Positions 1 through 12,629 of a stretch of DNA of 64,000 bases are shown here, in pieces; position 1 is the first letter of the stretch, and each line of letters starts with the position of its first letter. Source of the DNA: Pluralibacter sp. (GTDB lineage: Bacteria; Pseudomonadota; Gammaproteobacteria; Enterobacterales; Enterobacteriaceae). Location of the stretch: positions 1-64,000 of the forward strand of contig NZ_JAFAGS010000081.1 of NCBI RefSeq assembly GCF_019237635.1, in the 5' to 3' direction. The notes below the pieces were generated by a model. The model was not told where the DNA came from, searched no databases, and saw only the letters and a list, made by a program, of their open reading frames with translations. A program made the translations under genes and the position numbers.

Positions 1-90
1 CAGCGAGCGTTGCTGTATCAGCTTGGGGTGGATTATCTGCAGGGGTATTTGATAGGCAAACCCAGGCCGCTGACGGAATTGCAGAAATAA
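1..90 (+). CDS. pdeA: C-terminal end of an EAL-domain cyclic-di-GMP phosphodiesterase (partial)
   Basis: The first 29 codons, read in frame 1 and ending at TAA (88-90), contain LGVDYLQGYLIGKPRPL, the typical end of EAL domains (the last helix and strand of the TIM barrel). EAL proteins hydrolyse cyclic-di-GMP to pGpG. In E. coli the EAL gene beside nupC is pdeA (yfeA), so position and motif agree. Only the tail is visible, so the N-terminal sensor cannot be assessed; any other EAL protein would give a similar tail. Confidence 0.7.
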   Translation, partial: QRALLYQLGVDYLQGYLIGKPRPLTELQK

Positions 91-122
91 AAAAGCCGGG
101 CTCATTTCAGAGCCCGGCTTTT
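91..122. terminator. Bidirectional terminator between pdeA and nupC
   Basis: A perfect 9-bp GC-rich stem (GCCGGGCTC at 95-103 with GAGCCCGGC at 110-118) has a 6-nt loop. It is flanked by A4 on the left and T4 on the right, so it can end both converging transcripts. Confidence 0.85.
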
Positions 123-136
123 GTTCATGCGGCTGA

Positions 137-1324
137 TTACAGTACCAGTGCGGCGATAGACGCAGAGAGTACGCTCACCAGGGTGGAACCGTAGACCAGT
201 TTCAGACCGAAACGGGAGACCACGTTGCCTTGTTCTTCGTTCAGGCCTTTAATCGCACCGGCGATGATGCCGATGGAAGAGAAGTTAGCGAAGGACACCA
301 GGAAGATAGAGAGGATGCCTTCCGCGCGCGGAGAGAGCGTGCTGGCGATTTTCTGCAGATCCATCATGGCGACGAATTCGTTAGAGACCAGTTTGGTCGC
401 CATGATGCTGCCGACCTGCAGCGCTTCGCTTGCCGGAACGCCCATCACCCATGCAACCGGGTAGAAGATATAGCCGAGGATGCCCTGGAAGGAGATGCCC
501 AGTACGGCAGCGAACAGCGCGTTCAGACCGGAGATCAGCGCGATGAAGCCGATCAGCATTGCGGCAACGATAATCGCCACTTTAAAGCCCGCGAGGATGT
601 ACTCACCCAGCATCTCAAAGAAGCTCTGACCTTCATGCAGATTGGACATCTGCAGGTTTTCTTCGCTCTGCTCAACGCGGTACGGGTTGATGATAGACAG
701 CACAATAAAGGTGCTGAACATGTTAAGCACCAGCGCCGCAACGACGTATTTCGGCTGCAGCATGGTCATGTACGCGCCCACGATAGACATGGAAACGGTG
801 GACATTGCGGTTGCCGCCATGGTGTACATGCGGTTGCGCGACATCTTGCCGAGAATATCTTTATAAGCGATGAAGTTTTCAGACTGGCCCAGAATCAGGG
901 AGCTGACGGCGTTGAACGATTCCAGTTTGCCCATGCCGTTGACTTTGGACAGCACGGTACCGATCGCGCGAATAATAACAGGCAGAACGCGGATGTGCTG
1001 CAGGATGCCGATCAGCGCGGAAATAAAGACGATTGGGCACAGGACCTTCAGGAAGAAGAACGCCAGGCCTTCATCATTCATTTTACCGAAGACGAAGTTT
1101 GTCCCTTCGTTAGCGAAACCGAGCAGTTTCTCGAACATCTCGGAGAAGCCTTTTACGAAGCCCAGACCGATATCTGAGTTCAGGAAGAACCACGCCAGCA
1201 AGACTTCAATAACAAGCAGTTGAACGACATAACGAATACGAATTTTTTTACGGTCATGGCTGACCAGTAACGCCAGAATGGCCACCACGACAAGCGCGAG
1301 GACAAAGTGCAAAACGCGGTCCAT
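137..1324 (-). CDS. nupC: Nucleoside:H+ symporter NupC
   Basis: Concentrative nucleoside transporter of the inner membrane that imports nucleosides (in E. coli all but guanosine and deoxyguanosine) with protons. The 395-residue product starts [20 protein letters not shown] and has the CNT hallmarks [13 protein letters not shown] and the late [13 protein letters not shown]. The ATG at 1324 is chosen because family members start MDRVLHF; an in-frame start 13 codons upstream has no homology. It is about five residues shorter than E. coli NupC (400), in the loop before [10 protein letters not shown]. Divergent from mntH and expected to be under CRP/CytR control. Confidence 0.96.
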   Translation of the reverse strand: MDRVLHFVLALVVVAILALLVSHDRKKIRIRYVVQLLVIEVLLAWFFLNSDIGLGFVKGFSEMFEKLLGFANEGTNFVFGKMNDEGLAFFFLKVLCPIVFISALIGILQHIRVLPVIIRAIGTVLSKVNGMGKLESFNAVSSLILGQSENFIAYKDILGKMSRNRMYTMAATAMSTVSMSIVGAYMTMLQPKYVVAALVLNMFSTFIVLSIINPYRVEQSEENLQMSNLHEGQSFFEMLGEYILAGFKVAIIVAAMLIGFIALISGLNALFAAVLGISFQGILGYIFYPVAWVMGVPASEALQVGSIMATKLVSNEFVAMMDLQKIASTLSPRAEGILSIFLVSFANFSSIGIIAGAIKGLNEEQGNVVSRFGLKLVYGSTLVSVLSASIAALVL

Positions 1325-1419
1325 ATTTGCTCCAAATATGAGGCAGGTTAAATTTCCTTGCACATTCTATGCAACAGGGTAAAAGAAAACGAGATCTTCG
1401 CCGCACTATAGTAAGAAGC

Positions 1420-1435
1420 TGTGAGCAATCTCAAA
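1420..1435 (-). promoter_or_regulatory. CRP-like site upstream of nupC
   Basis: TGTGAGCAATCTCAAA matches the CRP consensus TGTGA-N6-TCACA at 8 of 10 conserved positions. It lies about 100 bp before the nupC start; a possible -10 (TATAGT on the minus strand, 1405-1410) lies between. NupC is known to be CRP/CytR regulated in E. coli; that this is the functional site is inferred. Confidence 0.4.
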
Positions 1436-1609
1436 AAAGGTGATCAAGCATACAAAACTGTTATGTTATGTAAAGGTATCTAAAGTTGCGTTATTGTACT
1501 AGCCTGATGAAAGGATAGTACGCACTGACTCAATCCTGACAACATGGCTGACATTCAGGCCCGCTATCGTTCCTGCCTGGCAGAGAAATCATTATCACCT
1601 CCCTTAAAT

Positions 1610-1628
1610 GAACTTGATAATCATTCTC
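1610..1628 (+). promoter_or_regulatory. Fur-box-like operator in the mntH promoter
   Basis: The 19-mer agrees with the Fur consensus at about 15 positions, including an uninterrupted GATAATCATT core. It overlaps a possible -35 (TTGATA, 1614-1619), which is 16 bp from a possible -10 (TAGTAT, 1636-1641). Fur repression of mntH is established in E. coli and Salmonella. Confidence 0.65.
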
Positions 1629-1642
1629 ACTTTGGTAGTATG

Positions 1643-1664
1643 AAACATAGCAAAGGCTATATTT
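1643..1664 (+). promoter_or_regulatory. MntR operator upstream of mntH
   Basis: An inverted repeat of AAACATAGC and GCTATATTT around a 4-nt spacer matches the enterobacterial MntR box (AAACATAGC-N4-GCTATGTTT) with one mismatch. It lies just downstream of the putative -10 and 12 bp before the mntH ATG, where Mn-loaded MntR would block transcription. Confidence 0.85.
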
Positions 1665-1676
1665 CCGAGGCAGAAA

Positions 1677-2915
1677 ATGGCAAACAGTCGCGTTGAGAGT
1701 AGCAGCGGTCGCGCAGCGCGCAAGATGAGGCTCGCATTAATGGGACCTGCATTCATTGCTGCTATCGGTTACATCGATCCAGGCAACTTTGCCACCAACA
1801 TTCAGGCCGGCGCCAGCTACGGCTATCAGTTGTTATGGGTTGTCGTATGGGCAAACCTGATGGCGATGCTAATCCAGGTACTGTCCGCCAAGCTGGGTAT
1901 CGCTACCGGTAAAAACCTTGCGGAACAAATTCGTGACCATTACCCGCGCCCGCTGGTGTGGTTCTACTGGATACAAGCGGAAATTATCGCGATGGCGACC
2001 GATCTCGCGGAATTTGTCGGCGCGGCGATCGGCTTTAAGCTTATTCTCGGCGTTTCTCTGCTGCAGGGGGCGGTGCTCACCGGGGTTGCCACTTTCCTGA
2101 TCCTGATGCTGCAACGCCGCGGGCAAAAACCGCTGGAAAAAGTTATCGGCGGCCTGCTGCTGTTCGTTGCGGCGGCCTATATCGTCGAGCTGATTTTCTC
2201 GCAACCCGCGCTGGCGCCGCTGGCAAAAGGGATGATTTTACCTTCGCTGCCGACATCCGAAGCCGTTTTCCTGGCCGCCGGGGTGCTCGGGGCGACCATT
2301 ATGCCGCACGTCATCTATCTGCACTCATCGCTCACGCAGCATCTGCATGAAGGTACGCGCAAAGAGCGCTACAACGCGACGCGCTGGGATGTCGCTATCG
2401 CCATGACCATTGCCGGGTTTGTCAACCTGGCGATGATGGCGACCGCAGCGGCGGCATTCCACTTCAACGGCCATACCGGCGTTGCCGACCTCGATCAGGC
2501 TTATCTGACGCTGGAGCCGCTGTTGAACCATGCGGCGGCGACTATCTTCGGTTTAAGCCTCGTTGCCGCCGGGCTGTCCTCAACGGTGGTGGGGACGCTG
2601 GCAGGGCAGGTGGTGATGCAGGGCTTTATCCGTTTCCACATTCCGCTGTGGTTTCGCCGGACTATCACCATGCTGCCGTCGTTTATTGTTATCCTGATGG
2701 GGCTCGACCCAACCCGGATTCTGGTGATGAGCCAGGTGCTGCTGAGCTTTGGTATCGCCCTGGCGCTGGTACCGCTGCTGCGCTTTACCAGCGATGCATC
2801 CCTGATGGGCGAACTGGTTAACTCTACGTGGGTGAAACGCGCAGGCTGGACTATCGTGGTGCTGGTGGTGGCGCTGAACGGTTGGCTGGTGGTCGGCACG
2901 TTGTTCGGTATGTAA
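1677..2915 (+). CDS. mntH: Mn2+/H+ symporter MntH (Nramp family)
   Basis: Proton-coupled divalent metal importer of the inner membrane, mainly for Mn2+ and also Fe2+. The 412-residue product matches the E. coli length and carries the two Nramp metal-site motifs: DPGN at residues 34-37 in TM1, and [12 protein letters not shown] in TM6. The N-terminus [20 protein letters not shown] is nearly identical to the E. coli protein. Single-gene unit with a terminator at 2944-2967 and both MntR and Fur-like operators upstream, so it should be induced by Mn or Fe shortage. Confidence 0.97.
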   Translation: MANSRVESSSGRAARKMRLALMGPAFIAAIGYIDPGNFATNIQAGASYGYQLLWVVVWANLMAMLIQVLSAKLGIATGKNLAEQIRDHYPRPLVWFYWIQAEIIAMATDLAEFVGAAIGFKLILGVSLLQGAVLTGVATFLILMLQRRGQKPLEKVIGGLLLFVAAAYIVELIFSQPALAPLAKGMILPSLPTSEAVFLAAGVLGATIMPHVIYLHSSLTQHLHEGTRKERYNATRWDVAIAMTIAGFVNLAMMATAAAAFHFNGHTGVADLDQAYLTLEPLLNHAAATIFGLSLVAAGLSSTVVGTLAGQVVMQGFIRFHIPLWFRRTITMLPSFIVILMGLDPTRILVMSQVLLSFGIALALVPLLRFTSDASLMGELVNSTWVKRAGWTIVVLVVALNGWLVVGTLFGM

Positions 2916-2940
2916 AACCCGCGCAACACCGGAAGAGAAA

Positions 2941-2967
2941 AAAAGCAGCCCCTGGCTGCTTTTTTTA
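2941..2967 (+). terminator. Rho-independent terminator after mntH
   Basis: Stem AGCAGCC (2944-2950) and GGCTGCT (2954-2960) with a 3-nt loop, followed by a T tract. Preceding A residues let it also act for ypeC from the other side. Confidence 0.8.
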
Positions 2968-2973
2968 CATTGG

Positions 2974-3300
2974 TCAGTGGTGATGACCGTGTCCGTGGCC
3001 CCAACCGCGACGATCGTCACGATCCTCCCAACCGGCGCGGTAGCCGCGTTCATAGGCTTTACGGTTATCCCAGCCGCGGTGCCTGCCATTGTCATGTCGC
3101 CACCAGCGGTCTCTGCGCCACTCATAGTTGCGATGCCAGTAATCGCGGTCGCGCCAATGATCACCGTCCCAGTAGTTACCGTAATTATCACGATCGCCAA
3201 TTTGTAATTTTATAGATGGCAGCAGGGTGATTTCGCCAGCATTTGCCACCAACGGGGCTGAAGCGACTAATACCGCGGCCAGAATCAGTGACCTGAACAT
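2974..3300 (-). CDS. ypeC: YpeC family secreted protein (DUF2502)
   Basis: 108-residue protein, the same length as E. coli YpeC and in the same place beside mntH. A signal peptide ([21 protein letters not shown]) is followed by the conserved [17 protein letters not shown]. The mature part is rich in Trp, Tyr, Arg, Asp and His, ending in a GHGHGHHH tail. The histidine-rich tail and the mntH neighbour suggest metal contact in the periplasm, but the function is unknown and this is inference. Confidence 0.9.
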   Translation of the reverse strand: MFRSLILAAVLVASAPLVANAGEITLLPSIKLQIGDRDNYGNYWDGDHWRDRDYWHRNYEWRRDRWWRHDNGRHRGWDNRKAYERGYRAGWEDRDDRRGWGHGHGHHH

Positions 3301-3466
3301 TGTTGTCTCCTTGCTACATACGATCGTGGCCGTAAATGGCCTGTTAGCGGCATCTTACGAGGCGGTAAAGTCCTTCATCATTGGAGCAACTCCTAAAGTA
3401 CGGTAAATAGCACTTTTTGCTAAGAAATAAAGATGTATAGTTTTCTTTCCAGTGTGATTTTTTTGA

Positions 3467-6420
<2,954 letters not shown>

Positions 6421-6490
6421 GTTCATTTCCTTCTAACGATGAGCGCGCAACACTTTGCCCGGAACAGACTAAACCGTCAGTGCAAATGGT

Positions 6491-6506
6491 GCTGAAACGA
6501 TAAAGT
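6491..6506 (+). promoter_or_regulatory. Possible Cra (FruR) site upstream of glk
   Basis: GCTGAAACGATAAAGT contains the strong half of the Cra consensus (GCTGAAWCGWT), about 120 bp before glk. Cra control of glk is known in E. coli; the site assignment is by pattern only. Confidence 0.4.
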
Positions 6507-6624
6507 TAATGTGTGAGCGGGATCGATAAATCAGGGGCTCTGGTGTATTGCTCATTGTTGTTATCGCGCCATGAATTTACAGTGTGCCAAAGATTTATTC
6601 TGACTTTAGCGGAGCCGTAACAGA

Positions 6625-7590
6625 ATGACAAAATTTGCTTTAGTAGGTGACGTCGGCGGCACAAATGCGCGTCTGGCGTTATGTGATGTCGCGACAGGCG
6701 AGATTTCACAGGCAAAAACCTATTCTGGTCTTGATTACCCGAGCCTCGAAGCCGTCGTTCAGGTTTACCTCAAAGAACGGAACGTGGAGGTCGACGACGG
6801 CTGTATCGCCATTGCCTGCCCGATCACTGGCGACTGGGTGGCGATGACCAACCATACGTGGGCGTTTTCCATCGCCGAAATGAAGAAAAACCTCGGTTTT
6901 GCGCATCTTGAGATAATCAACGATTTTACCGCGGTCTCCATGGCGATACCGATGCTGCAAAAAGAGCATCTGATTCAGTTTGGCGGCGCGGGGCCGGTTG
7001 AGGGGAAACCCGTTGCCGTTTACGGTGCGGGCACGGGGTTGGGCGTTGCCCACCTGGTGCACGTAGATAAGCGTTGGGTCAGCCTGCCGGGCGAGGGCGG
7101 TCACGTCGATTTCGCGCCGAACAGTGAAGAAGAGGGCATTATCCTGGAAGTGTTGCGCGCTGAGCTGGGGCACGTCTCCGCCGAACGCGTGCTCTCTGGG
7201 CCGGGTCTGGTTAATCTTTATCGCGCGATTGTTAAAGCCGACGGGCGTTTGCCGGAAAATCTGCAGCCGAAAGACGTGACCGAGCGCGCGCTGGCCGACA
7301 GCTGCACCGACTGCCGTCGCGCATTATCGCTGTTCTGCGTGATCATGGGGCGTTTTGGCGGCAATCTGGCGCTGACGCTCGGCACCTTCGGCGGCGTCTA
7401 TATCGCGGGCGGGATCGTTCCGCGCTTCCTCGAATTCTTTAAATCCTCAGGTTTTCGCGGCGGGTTTGAAGATAAAGGCCGCTTTAAGGCTTACGTGCAG
7501 GATATTCCGGTGTTTTTGATAGTCCACGATAACCCGGGACTGCTCGGCTCCGGCGCGCATCTGCGCCAGACGCTGGGTCAAATCCTCTGA
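6625..7590 (+). CDS. glk: Glucokinase
   Basis: ATP-dependent phosphorylation of free cytoplasmic glucose to glucose-6-phosphate. The 321 residues match E. coli Glk in length. The phosphate-1 loop [14 protein letters not shown] is at residues 8-21, the catalytic Asp100 lies in IINDFTAV, the glucose-contact motif is [11 protein letters not shown] and the adenosine motif is GGIVPRF. Followed tail to tail by ypdB, 25 bp away. Confidence 0.97.
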   Translation: MTKFALVGDVGGTNARLALCDVATGEISQAKTYSGLDYPSLEAVVQVYLKERNVEVDDGCIAIACPITGDWVAMTNHTWAFSIAEMKKNLGFAHLEIINDFTAVSMAIPMLQKEHLIQFGGAGPVEGKPVAVYGAGTGLGVAHLVHVDKRWVSLPGEGGHVDFAPNSEEEGIILEVLRAELGHVSAERVLSGPGLVNLYRAIVKADGRLPENLQPKDVTERALADSCTDCRRALSLFCVIMGRFGGNLALTLGTFGGVYIAGGIVPRFLEFFKSSGFRGGFEDKGRFKAYVQDIPVFLIVHDNPGLLGSGAHLRQTLGQIL

Positions 7591-7615
7591 TAACAGGGCG
7601 CCGACGGCACCCTGT

Positions 7616-8347
7616 TTACAGGTGCATGAGCTGGCGGAACTCTTTAACCTTGCTGCGGCTCACCGGTACCTGAAAATCGAGGTCGCGCAGGCGCAGAATG
7701 TAGGTGTTGTTGAACCAGGGCTCGATTTCGCGAATTTTGTTCAGGTTCACGCAGTAGGAGCGGTGACAGCGAAAAAAGTGCGAGGCGGGCAGTTTGCTGC
7801 AGAATTCAGTGATATTCATCGGCATCACGTACGACTCGCGCTTTGTATACACAAAGGTCATCTTTTCATGCGCTTCCGCATAATAAATATCGTTGATGCT
7901 GGTCACGATAATCCGCTCATCTTTGATGAGGTTGATGGTATCGCTTTCCCGCGCCGGGCTTCCCGGGCTGACACTGCCTGACTGCTGCTGCCATGCGGCT
8001 TCGAGCTTTTGCAGCATGCTGATAATCCGCGATTCCTGGTAAGGCTTGAGAATATAGTCGAACGCCTCCAGTTCGAAGGCCTCCACGGCGTGTTCCTTCC
8101 AGGCGGTAATAAACACAATAAACGGCTTATGGGCGAACTGGCTGATGTTTTGCGCGAGCAGCACACCATCCAGCGACGGGATATTGATATCGAGGAAGAT
8201 GGCGTCGACTTTGTTGTGCTGGAGAAACTTCAGCACGTCCAGACCGTCTTCAAACGTCCCCACGATCTCCATCTGACTATGGGCTTTAATCAGCCACGTC
8301 AGCTCCTGCTGGGCCAGAACCTCGTCTTCGACAATGATGACTTTCAT
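7616..8347 (-). CDS. ypdB: Response regulator YpdB, LytTR type
   Basis: 243-residue regulator. Receiver domain (1-115) with acidic pocket Glu7/Asp8, phospho-acceptor Asp53 and Lys101, then a LytTR DNA-binding domain (about 140-243) with FFRCHRSYCVNLNKIREIEPW. In E. coli, YpdB activated by YpdA induces yhjX in response to extracellular pyruvate. Lies 11 bp downstream of ypdA in a two-gene operon; the AraC-type ypdC that follows in E. coli is absent and glk lies next instead. Confidence 0.95.
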   Translation of the reverse strand: MKVIIVEDEVLAQQELTWLIKAHSQMEIVGTFEDGLDVLKFLQHNKVDAIFLDINIPSLDGVLLAQNISQFAHKPFIVFITAWKEHAVEAFELEAFDYILKPYQESRIISMLQKLEAAWQQQSGSVSPGSPARESDTINLIKDERIIVTSINDIYYAEAHEKMTFVYTKRESYVMPMNITEFCSKLPASHFFRCHRSYCVNLNKIREIEPWFNNTYILRLRDLDFQVPVSRSKVKEFRQLMHL

Positions 8348-8358
8348 AATAACTCCGG

Positions 8359-10056
8359 TTATGACAGCAGGGTGGCCGGGGCGGCGGCTGGCGTGCGCTG
8401 GTTAGGAACGTAAAACGCAATTTCTGTGCCCGGCTCCAGTCGGCGAATATGCAAGCCTTCGCCATACAGCAGCTTCACCCGGTGGTGTACGTTGAGTAAA
8501 CCAATTTTGTTGCCGGGCATTTCGTCAGCCTCCACGCGGGCGATAACATTGGGGTCGATACCGTTGCCGGTATCGCGCACGCTGATGCGCACCCGGTTAC
8601 CGCTCTCCGTGATGCTGATGGTCACCACGCCTTTGCCTTTGCAGGGCTGAATACCGTGCACAATGGCATTTTCCACCAGCGGCTGGATAAGCAGACTTGG
8701 GATCATGCAGTTCACCTCGTCGTCAATATCGTAGATAACGGTCAGTTTATCGCCGAACCGGGCCTGTTCGATGGTGATGTAATCCTTGATTTGGTACAGC
8801 TCCTTGCGGATGTCAATCTGCTCGTCATCTTTTAATTCAATGTTATAGCGCAGATAACGCGACAGGTTAAAAATCAGCTGACGGGCGGTATCCGGATTCA
8901 GGCGAATCGACGACGAAATGGCGTTCAGGGCGTTAAACAAAAAATGGGGATTAATTTTACTTTGCAGCGCCCGCAGCTCTGCCTTATTTGCCATTTCACG
9001 TAACTGTTCCGCGCGGGATACCTCAAGCTGAGTGGAGATTATTTGCGACAGGCCAATCGCCATCTCCTGCAGCGAGGAGGTTATCTGGTACGAATGGCAG
9101 TAGTAGATTTTCAGCGTGCCAGTGACGATGCCTTTTTCCCACAGCGGGATCACTAACATAGAGTGAATTTCCGGCGTCCGGTGCGCTTCATCATTGTTTT
9201 TTATAATGATGTTTCCGCTGTCAATGGCCAGACGCGTGGTGGGGCTGATGATATCGTCATTGTCGCGGTAGTTATGTTCCCCAACCCCGACATAGGCGAG
9301 TACGTGGTCAATATTGGTAATGGCGACCGCGTCAGCGTGGATATCGCGACGGATAATATCGCAGACCTGACGTAGCGACTCGGCGTTGACGTGGCGAAAC
9401 AGCGGTAACGTTTTATTGGCGATATCCAGTGCAAGCTTCGCCTGCCGCGCGGCGCTGGCCTCTTTTTCACCCTCCACGCTTTGCACCAGCAGGACAATAA
9501 AGCCGATACAGACGCTGCCGAGGATCATTGGAATCCCTATCTTTGACACGATATCAAGGCCCAGCTCAGCGGTAGGCGCCCAGATAACCACGAGGATCAT
9601 GGTCAGTGTTTCGCACAGCATCCCGGCGAGTATCCCCACGCGCCAGTGCCGCGGTTTGGGGATTTTGCGATTGATCCAGCCGGAGAGCGCCCCGGCGATG
9701 ATGCTGGTAATGAAGCAGGGAATCGCGGTGACGCCGCCGATATCAATCAGATAACGGTGCACCCCGGCGATAATGCCGGTAATGATGCCCACCCAGGGGC
9801 CGAAAAGAATGCCGCCGGACATCACGGCGATAATGCGCACGTTGACCAGAGAGCCTTCGACGGGAACGCCGGACCAGGTACTGAAGAGGGCGAACATCGA
9901 AAAAATGGCGGTCACCGCCAGCAGTTCTTTCGGTGTATGGGCTGTTTTGTGCAGCAGCTCGCGGAACAACCGGATACGGATCAGAAAGAACAGACAGATC
10001 AGCATCAGGGCAGCCCGATCGAACACTGCCAGCAGCATGTCAAAGGTTTCGTGCAT
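8359..10056 (-). CDS. ypdA: Pyruvate-sensing histidine kinase YpdA, LytS type
   Basis: Inner-membrane sensor kinase of 565 residues, equal to E. coli YpdA. In order: a 5TM-LYT membrane region (1-210), a GAF-like domain (about 230-340), the LytS-type phospho-acceptor motif [19 protein letters not shown], and an HATPase with [10 protein letters not shown] and DTGNGIDP. The start [12 protein letters not shown] is taken from homology; the frame stays open 25 codons further upstream without conserved sequence. Partner of ypdB. Confidence 0.95.
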   Translation of the reverse strand: MHETFDMLLAVFDRAALMLICLFFLIRIRLFRELLHKTAHTPKELLAVTAIFSMFALFSTWSGVPVEGSLVNVRIIAVMSGGILFGPWVGIITGIIAGVHRYLIDIGGVTAIPCFITSIIAGALSGWINRKIPKPRHWRVGILAGMLCETLTMILVVIWAPTAELGLDIVSKIGIPMILGSVCIGFIVLLVQSVEGEKEASAARQAKLALDIANKTLPLFRHVNAESLRQVCDIIRRDIHADAVAITNIDHVLAYVGVGEHNYRDNDDIISPTTRLAIDSGNIIIKNNDEAHRTPEIHSMLVIPLWEKGIVTGTLKIYYCHSYQITSSLQEMAIGLSQIISTQLEVSRAEQLREMANKAELRALQSKINPHFLFNALNAISSSIRLNPDTARQLIFNLSRYLRYNIELKDDEQIDIRKELYQIKDYITIEQARFGDKLTVIYDIDDEVNCMIPSLLIQPLVENAIVHGIQPCKGKGVVTISITESGNRVRISVRDTGNGIDPNVIARVEADEMPGNKIGLLNVHHRVKLLYGEGLHIRRLEPGTEIAFYVPNQRTPAAAPATLLS

Positions 10057-10446
10057 AGAGGCGCCGTGGGTATCGCAGAAAAGGCTATGATAAAAAACCT
10101 TGCGCCAGATCACCAGTGAACCCGTCGTCAACGGAATAGGGATAAACCCTGTTTTTAAAAGGGGATTGAACTGCGTGTGTCCGTGGCAGAGTGGGTCATG
10201 CGATGAGTCCGGTATTTAACGTAAGATAAAAGATATCATCATGTTGCGTAATTGATTTGTTGGCGCCAATAACAGGTTGTTTATCAGCGCAGTACGTTTT
10301 CCGCTCTTCCCCTTTTTTAGGTAGTGAAAAATTTTTCAGATTACCTCTCGACAGCAGGAAATTTTTCAGGTTATTTTCTGGACATACCACACGATGTGGT
10401 CGCGTCGCTCGGACGGTCCGGGCGCTAACGTAATGTCGAGGAACCT
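10057..10446. other. ypdA-alaC divergent intergenic region with a 16-bp direct repeat
   Basis: This 390-bp gap contains the ypdA and alaC promoters. Near alaC, a 16-mer of the form RAAATTTTTCAGRTTA occurs twice (10328-10343 and 10358-10373), exactly 30 bp apart, each with an AAATTT core. No gene is credible here; the open frames on the minus strand only read through the repeat. Confidence 0.6.
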
Positions 10447-11685
10447 ATGGCTGACTTCAGCTCTGAACGCCGTTTTACCCGTATCGATCGCCTCCCTCCC
10501 TATGTTTTTAACATCACGGCCGAACTCAAGATGGCTGCGCGTCGGCGCGGCGAAGACATCATTGATTTCAGTATGGGTAACCCTGATGGCGCGACGCCGC
10601 CGCATATCGTGGAAAAACTCTGCACCGTCGCCCAGCGTCCTGATACACACGGTTATTCGACATCACGTGGGATCCCGCGCCTGCGTCGCGCGATTTCCCG
10701 CTGGTATAAAGATCGCTATGAGGTCGATATCGATCCGGAAACCGAAGCTATTGTCACGATTGGCTCGAAAGAGGGGCTGGCGCACCTGATGCTGGCAACG
10801 CTCGATCATGGCGATACCGTACTGGTGCCGAACCCAAGCTATCCCATCCATATTTACGGCGCCGTGATTGCCGGTGCGCAGGTGCGCTCCGTGCCGCTGG
10901 TCGAAGGCGTTGATTTTTTCAACGAGCTGGAGCGTGCGATCCGCGAAAGCTACCCCAAACCCAAGATGATGATCTTAGGTTTTCCGTCGAACCCCACCGC
11001 GCAGTGCGTCGAGCTGGATTTCTTTGAGAAGGTGGTGGCGCTGGCAAAACGCTACGATGTGCTGGTGGTTCACGATCTCGCCTATGCCGATATTGTGTAT
11101 GACGGCTGGAAAGCGCCTTCTATTATGCAGGTGCCCGGCGCGCGGGATGTGGCGGTCGAGTTCTTCACGCTCTCCAAAAGCTACAATATGGCCGGTTGGC
11201 GTATTGGCTTCATGGTCGGTAACCCGGTGCTGGTTAACGCGCTGGCGCGGATTAAGAGCTACCATGACTACGGTACCTTTACGCCGTTGCAGGTGGCGGC
11301 TATTGCAGCACTGGAAGGTGACCAGCAGTGCGTGCACGATATTGCCGCGCAGTACAAACGTCGACGCGACGTGCTGGTCAAAGGGCTGCATGAAGCGGGA
11401 TGGATGGTCGACATGCCGAAGGCGTCCATGTACGTCTGGGCGAAGATCCCTGAACCGTATGCGGCGATGGGCTCGCTGGAGTTTGCGAAAAAGCTGTTGC
11501 AGGATGCAAAAGTTTGCGTTTCACCGGGGATTGGTTTTGGCGACTACGGCGACACGCATGTGCGTTTTGCGCTGATCGAAAACCGTGACCGTATTCGCCA
11601 AGCGATACGCGGCATCAAGGCGATGTTCCGTGCCGACGGCCTGCTGCCTGTCCTGCATAAGTCCACGGTGGATAGCGCTGAATAG
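10447..11685 (+). CDS. alaC: Alanine aminotransferase AlaC
   Basis: PLP-dependent class I/II aminotransferase making L-alanine from pyruvate and glutamate, one of the main alanine-forming enzymes with AlaA (at 58957) and AvtA. The 412 residues equal E. coli AlaC. Visible motifs are [15 protein letters not shown] near the N-terminus, [10 protein letters not shown], and the PLP-lysine site [19 protein letters not shown]. Start ATG follows GAGGAA at good spacing. Ends at a strong terminator. Confidence 0.96.
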   Translation: MADFSSERRFTRIDRLPPYVFNITAELKMAARRRGEDIIDFSMGNPDGATPPHIVEKLCTVAQRPDTHGYSTSRGIPRLRRAISRWYKDRYEVDIDPETEAIVTIGSKEGLAHLMLATLDHGDTVLVPNPSYPIHIYGAVIAGAQVRSVPLVEGVDFFNELERAIRESYPKPKMMILGFPSNPTAQCVELDFFEKVVALAKRYDVLVVHDLAYADIVYDGWKAPSIMQVPGARDVAVEFFTLSKSYNMAGWRIGFMVGNPVLVNALARIKSYHDYGTFTPLQVAAIAALEGDQQCVHDIAAQYKRRRDVLVKGLHEAGWMVDMPKASMYVWAKIPEPYAAMGSLEFAKKLLQDAKVCVSPGIGFGDYGDTHVRFALIENRDRIRQAIRGIKAMFRADGLLPVLHKSTVDSAE

Positions 11686-11701
11686 CGCCGAACTTAAATG
11701 C

Positions 11702-11732
11702 AAACAGGAGCCGAATGGCTCCTGTTTTTTTT
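11702..11732 (+). terminator. Rho-independent terminator after alaC
   Basis: Perfect 11-bp stem AAACAGGAGCC (11702-11712) and GGCTCCTGTTT (11717-11727) with a GAAT loop and continuing T tract. Confidence 0.92.
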
Positions 11733-11747
11733 ACCGCATGCTCAGGA

Positions 11748-11819
11748 TTAGATCATCAGGGCGAAAGTACCGGCCCAGACGATGACCATAAACGAGATGC
11801 CCATAAAGAAATATTTCAC
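11748..11819 (-). CDS. ypdK: Small membrane protein YpdK (23 residues)
   Basis: Reading the minus strand from GTG at 11819 to TAA gives a 23-residue peptide, KYFFMGISFMVIVWAGTFA plus LMI after the start, which matches my memory of E. coli YpdK apart from the GTG start. It is a single membrane-spanning helix with no known role. GGAG and GGTGAG stand just upstream as ribosome-binding sequence. In E. coli ypdK lies between alaC and lpxP; here lpxP is missing but ypdK is kept. Confidence 0.88.
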   Translation of the reverse strand: MKYFFMGISFMVIVWAGTFALMI

Positions 11820-12322
11820 GTCTCACCACTCCACGTATCTATCAATACGCTCTAATGAACTTTGCTCTGACCGAGTATGACGGGCTGACACCCTGGCGTT
11901 TTGACTCAGAAAATCACCCTTTATCAACGCTGGCATCACCCCAGAATTCTGCGCGTTCTGTGCTCCAGACGGCGCTAATGTACGCTTAAAAAAATGGGGT
12001 GGCAAGTGGGATTTTTTTATTAATTTTTAGTTACTTACAACTGTCGTGATTCGACGACACATTAATTTCAGAGGGTAATAAATTAACGTATAGCTAACGC
12101 CGTTTACCAGGGATAACTTCATACAATTACCTTATTGAAACTAAGGTTAATTTCAGCTTTAAAAGAGGGAGAGAAAGAGAGAAAAGCGTGTCAGCAGCAG
12201 GGGACGGGCGGTGAGCGAAGCGACGTCGAAAAATGGTTGAGAGCCAGGAATTGTCTTAAAATATAAACAGCAAGGCGCGTAAGAGCTTACGAGAAATCTT
12301 ACAGCAAACAGGAGTAAAGGCC
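11820..12322. other. Intergenic region at the place of lpxP
   Basis: A 503-bp AT-rich gap where E. coli carries lpxP. No reading frame here resembles an acyltransferase. It contains two dyads, TGTCGT...ACGACA (about 12043-12060) and CGTAAG-AG-CTTACG (12278-12291); the second lies in the presumed yfdY leader. Confidence 0.5.
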
Positions 12323-12565
12323 ATGATTTACCTGTGGGTTTTTCTCTCGATCAGTATTCTCTCCGTAAGCGGTTATACCGGTCAGGTACTGGGCGTGGCG
12401 TCAGCGGTCACTTCTTTTATCGGCATGAGCGTCCTTGTCGCCTTTATCTATTATTTCACCACGTGGCTGACCGGCGGCGCGGAAATGGTCACGGGTCTGT
12501 TTCTCTTCCTGGCCCCGGCATGCGGCTTAATTATCCGTTTCATGTTCGGGGACGGCAGGCGCTAA
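12323..12565 (+). CDS. yfdY: Inner membrane protein YfdY (DUF2545)
   Basis: 80-residue protein with three hydrophobic segments (roughly 1-20, 24-46, 53-75) and the conserved SGYTGQVLGV and YYFTTWLTGG stretches known from E. coli YfdY. Function unknown. AGGAG lies 8-9 bp before the ATG, a strong ribosome-binding site. Followed by its own terminator. Confidence 0.88.
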   Translation: MIYLWVFLSISILSVSGYTGQVLGVASAVTSFIGMSVLVAFIYYFTTWLTGGAEMVTGLFLFLAPACGLIIRFMFGDGRR

Positions 12566-12576
12566 GGCGGAAAATG

Positions 12577-12607
12577 AAAGTGCCAGCATTGCTTGCTGGC
12601 ACTTTTT
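12577..12607 (+). terminator. Rho-independent terminator after yfdY
   Basis: 12-bp stem AAAGTGCCAGCA (12577-12588) and TGCTGGCACTTT (12594-12605) with a 5-nt loop, followed by T residues. Confidence 0.88.
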
Positions 12608-12629
12608 ATCATCAACGCGTTGGCATGTC

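Larger units (their letters stand above)
1325..1676. other. Divergent nupC-mntH regulatory region
   Basis: This 352-bp non-coding gap holds the nupC promoter on the left, with a CRP-like site, and the mntH promoter with its two metal-responsive operators on the right. No further gene was found. Confidence 0.7.

Noticed and set aside
230-1177. 315-codon open frame antisense to nupC
   Set aside because: His/Asp/Gln-rich shadow of the GC-rich nupC coding strand; no family resemblance and nupC is certain.
3402-3419. TyrR-box-like sequence GGTAAA-N6-TTTTTG before ipdC
   Set aside because: Only about 8 of 12 positions match TGTAAA-N6-TTTACA and the essential right-hand C is missing; TyrR control of ipdC is known elsewhere but this site is not convincing.
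11823-12005. 60-codon minus-strand frame as an lpxP remnant
   Set aside because: Its translation shows no acyltransferase motif (such as HxxxxD) and no resemblance to LpxP.
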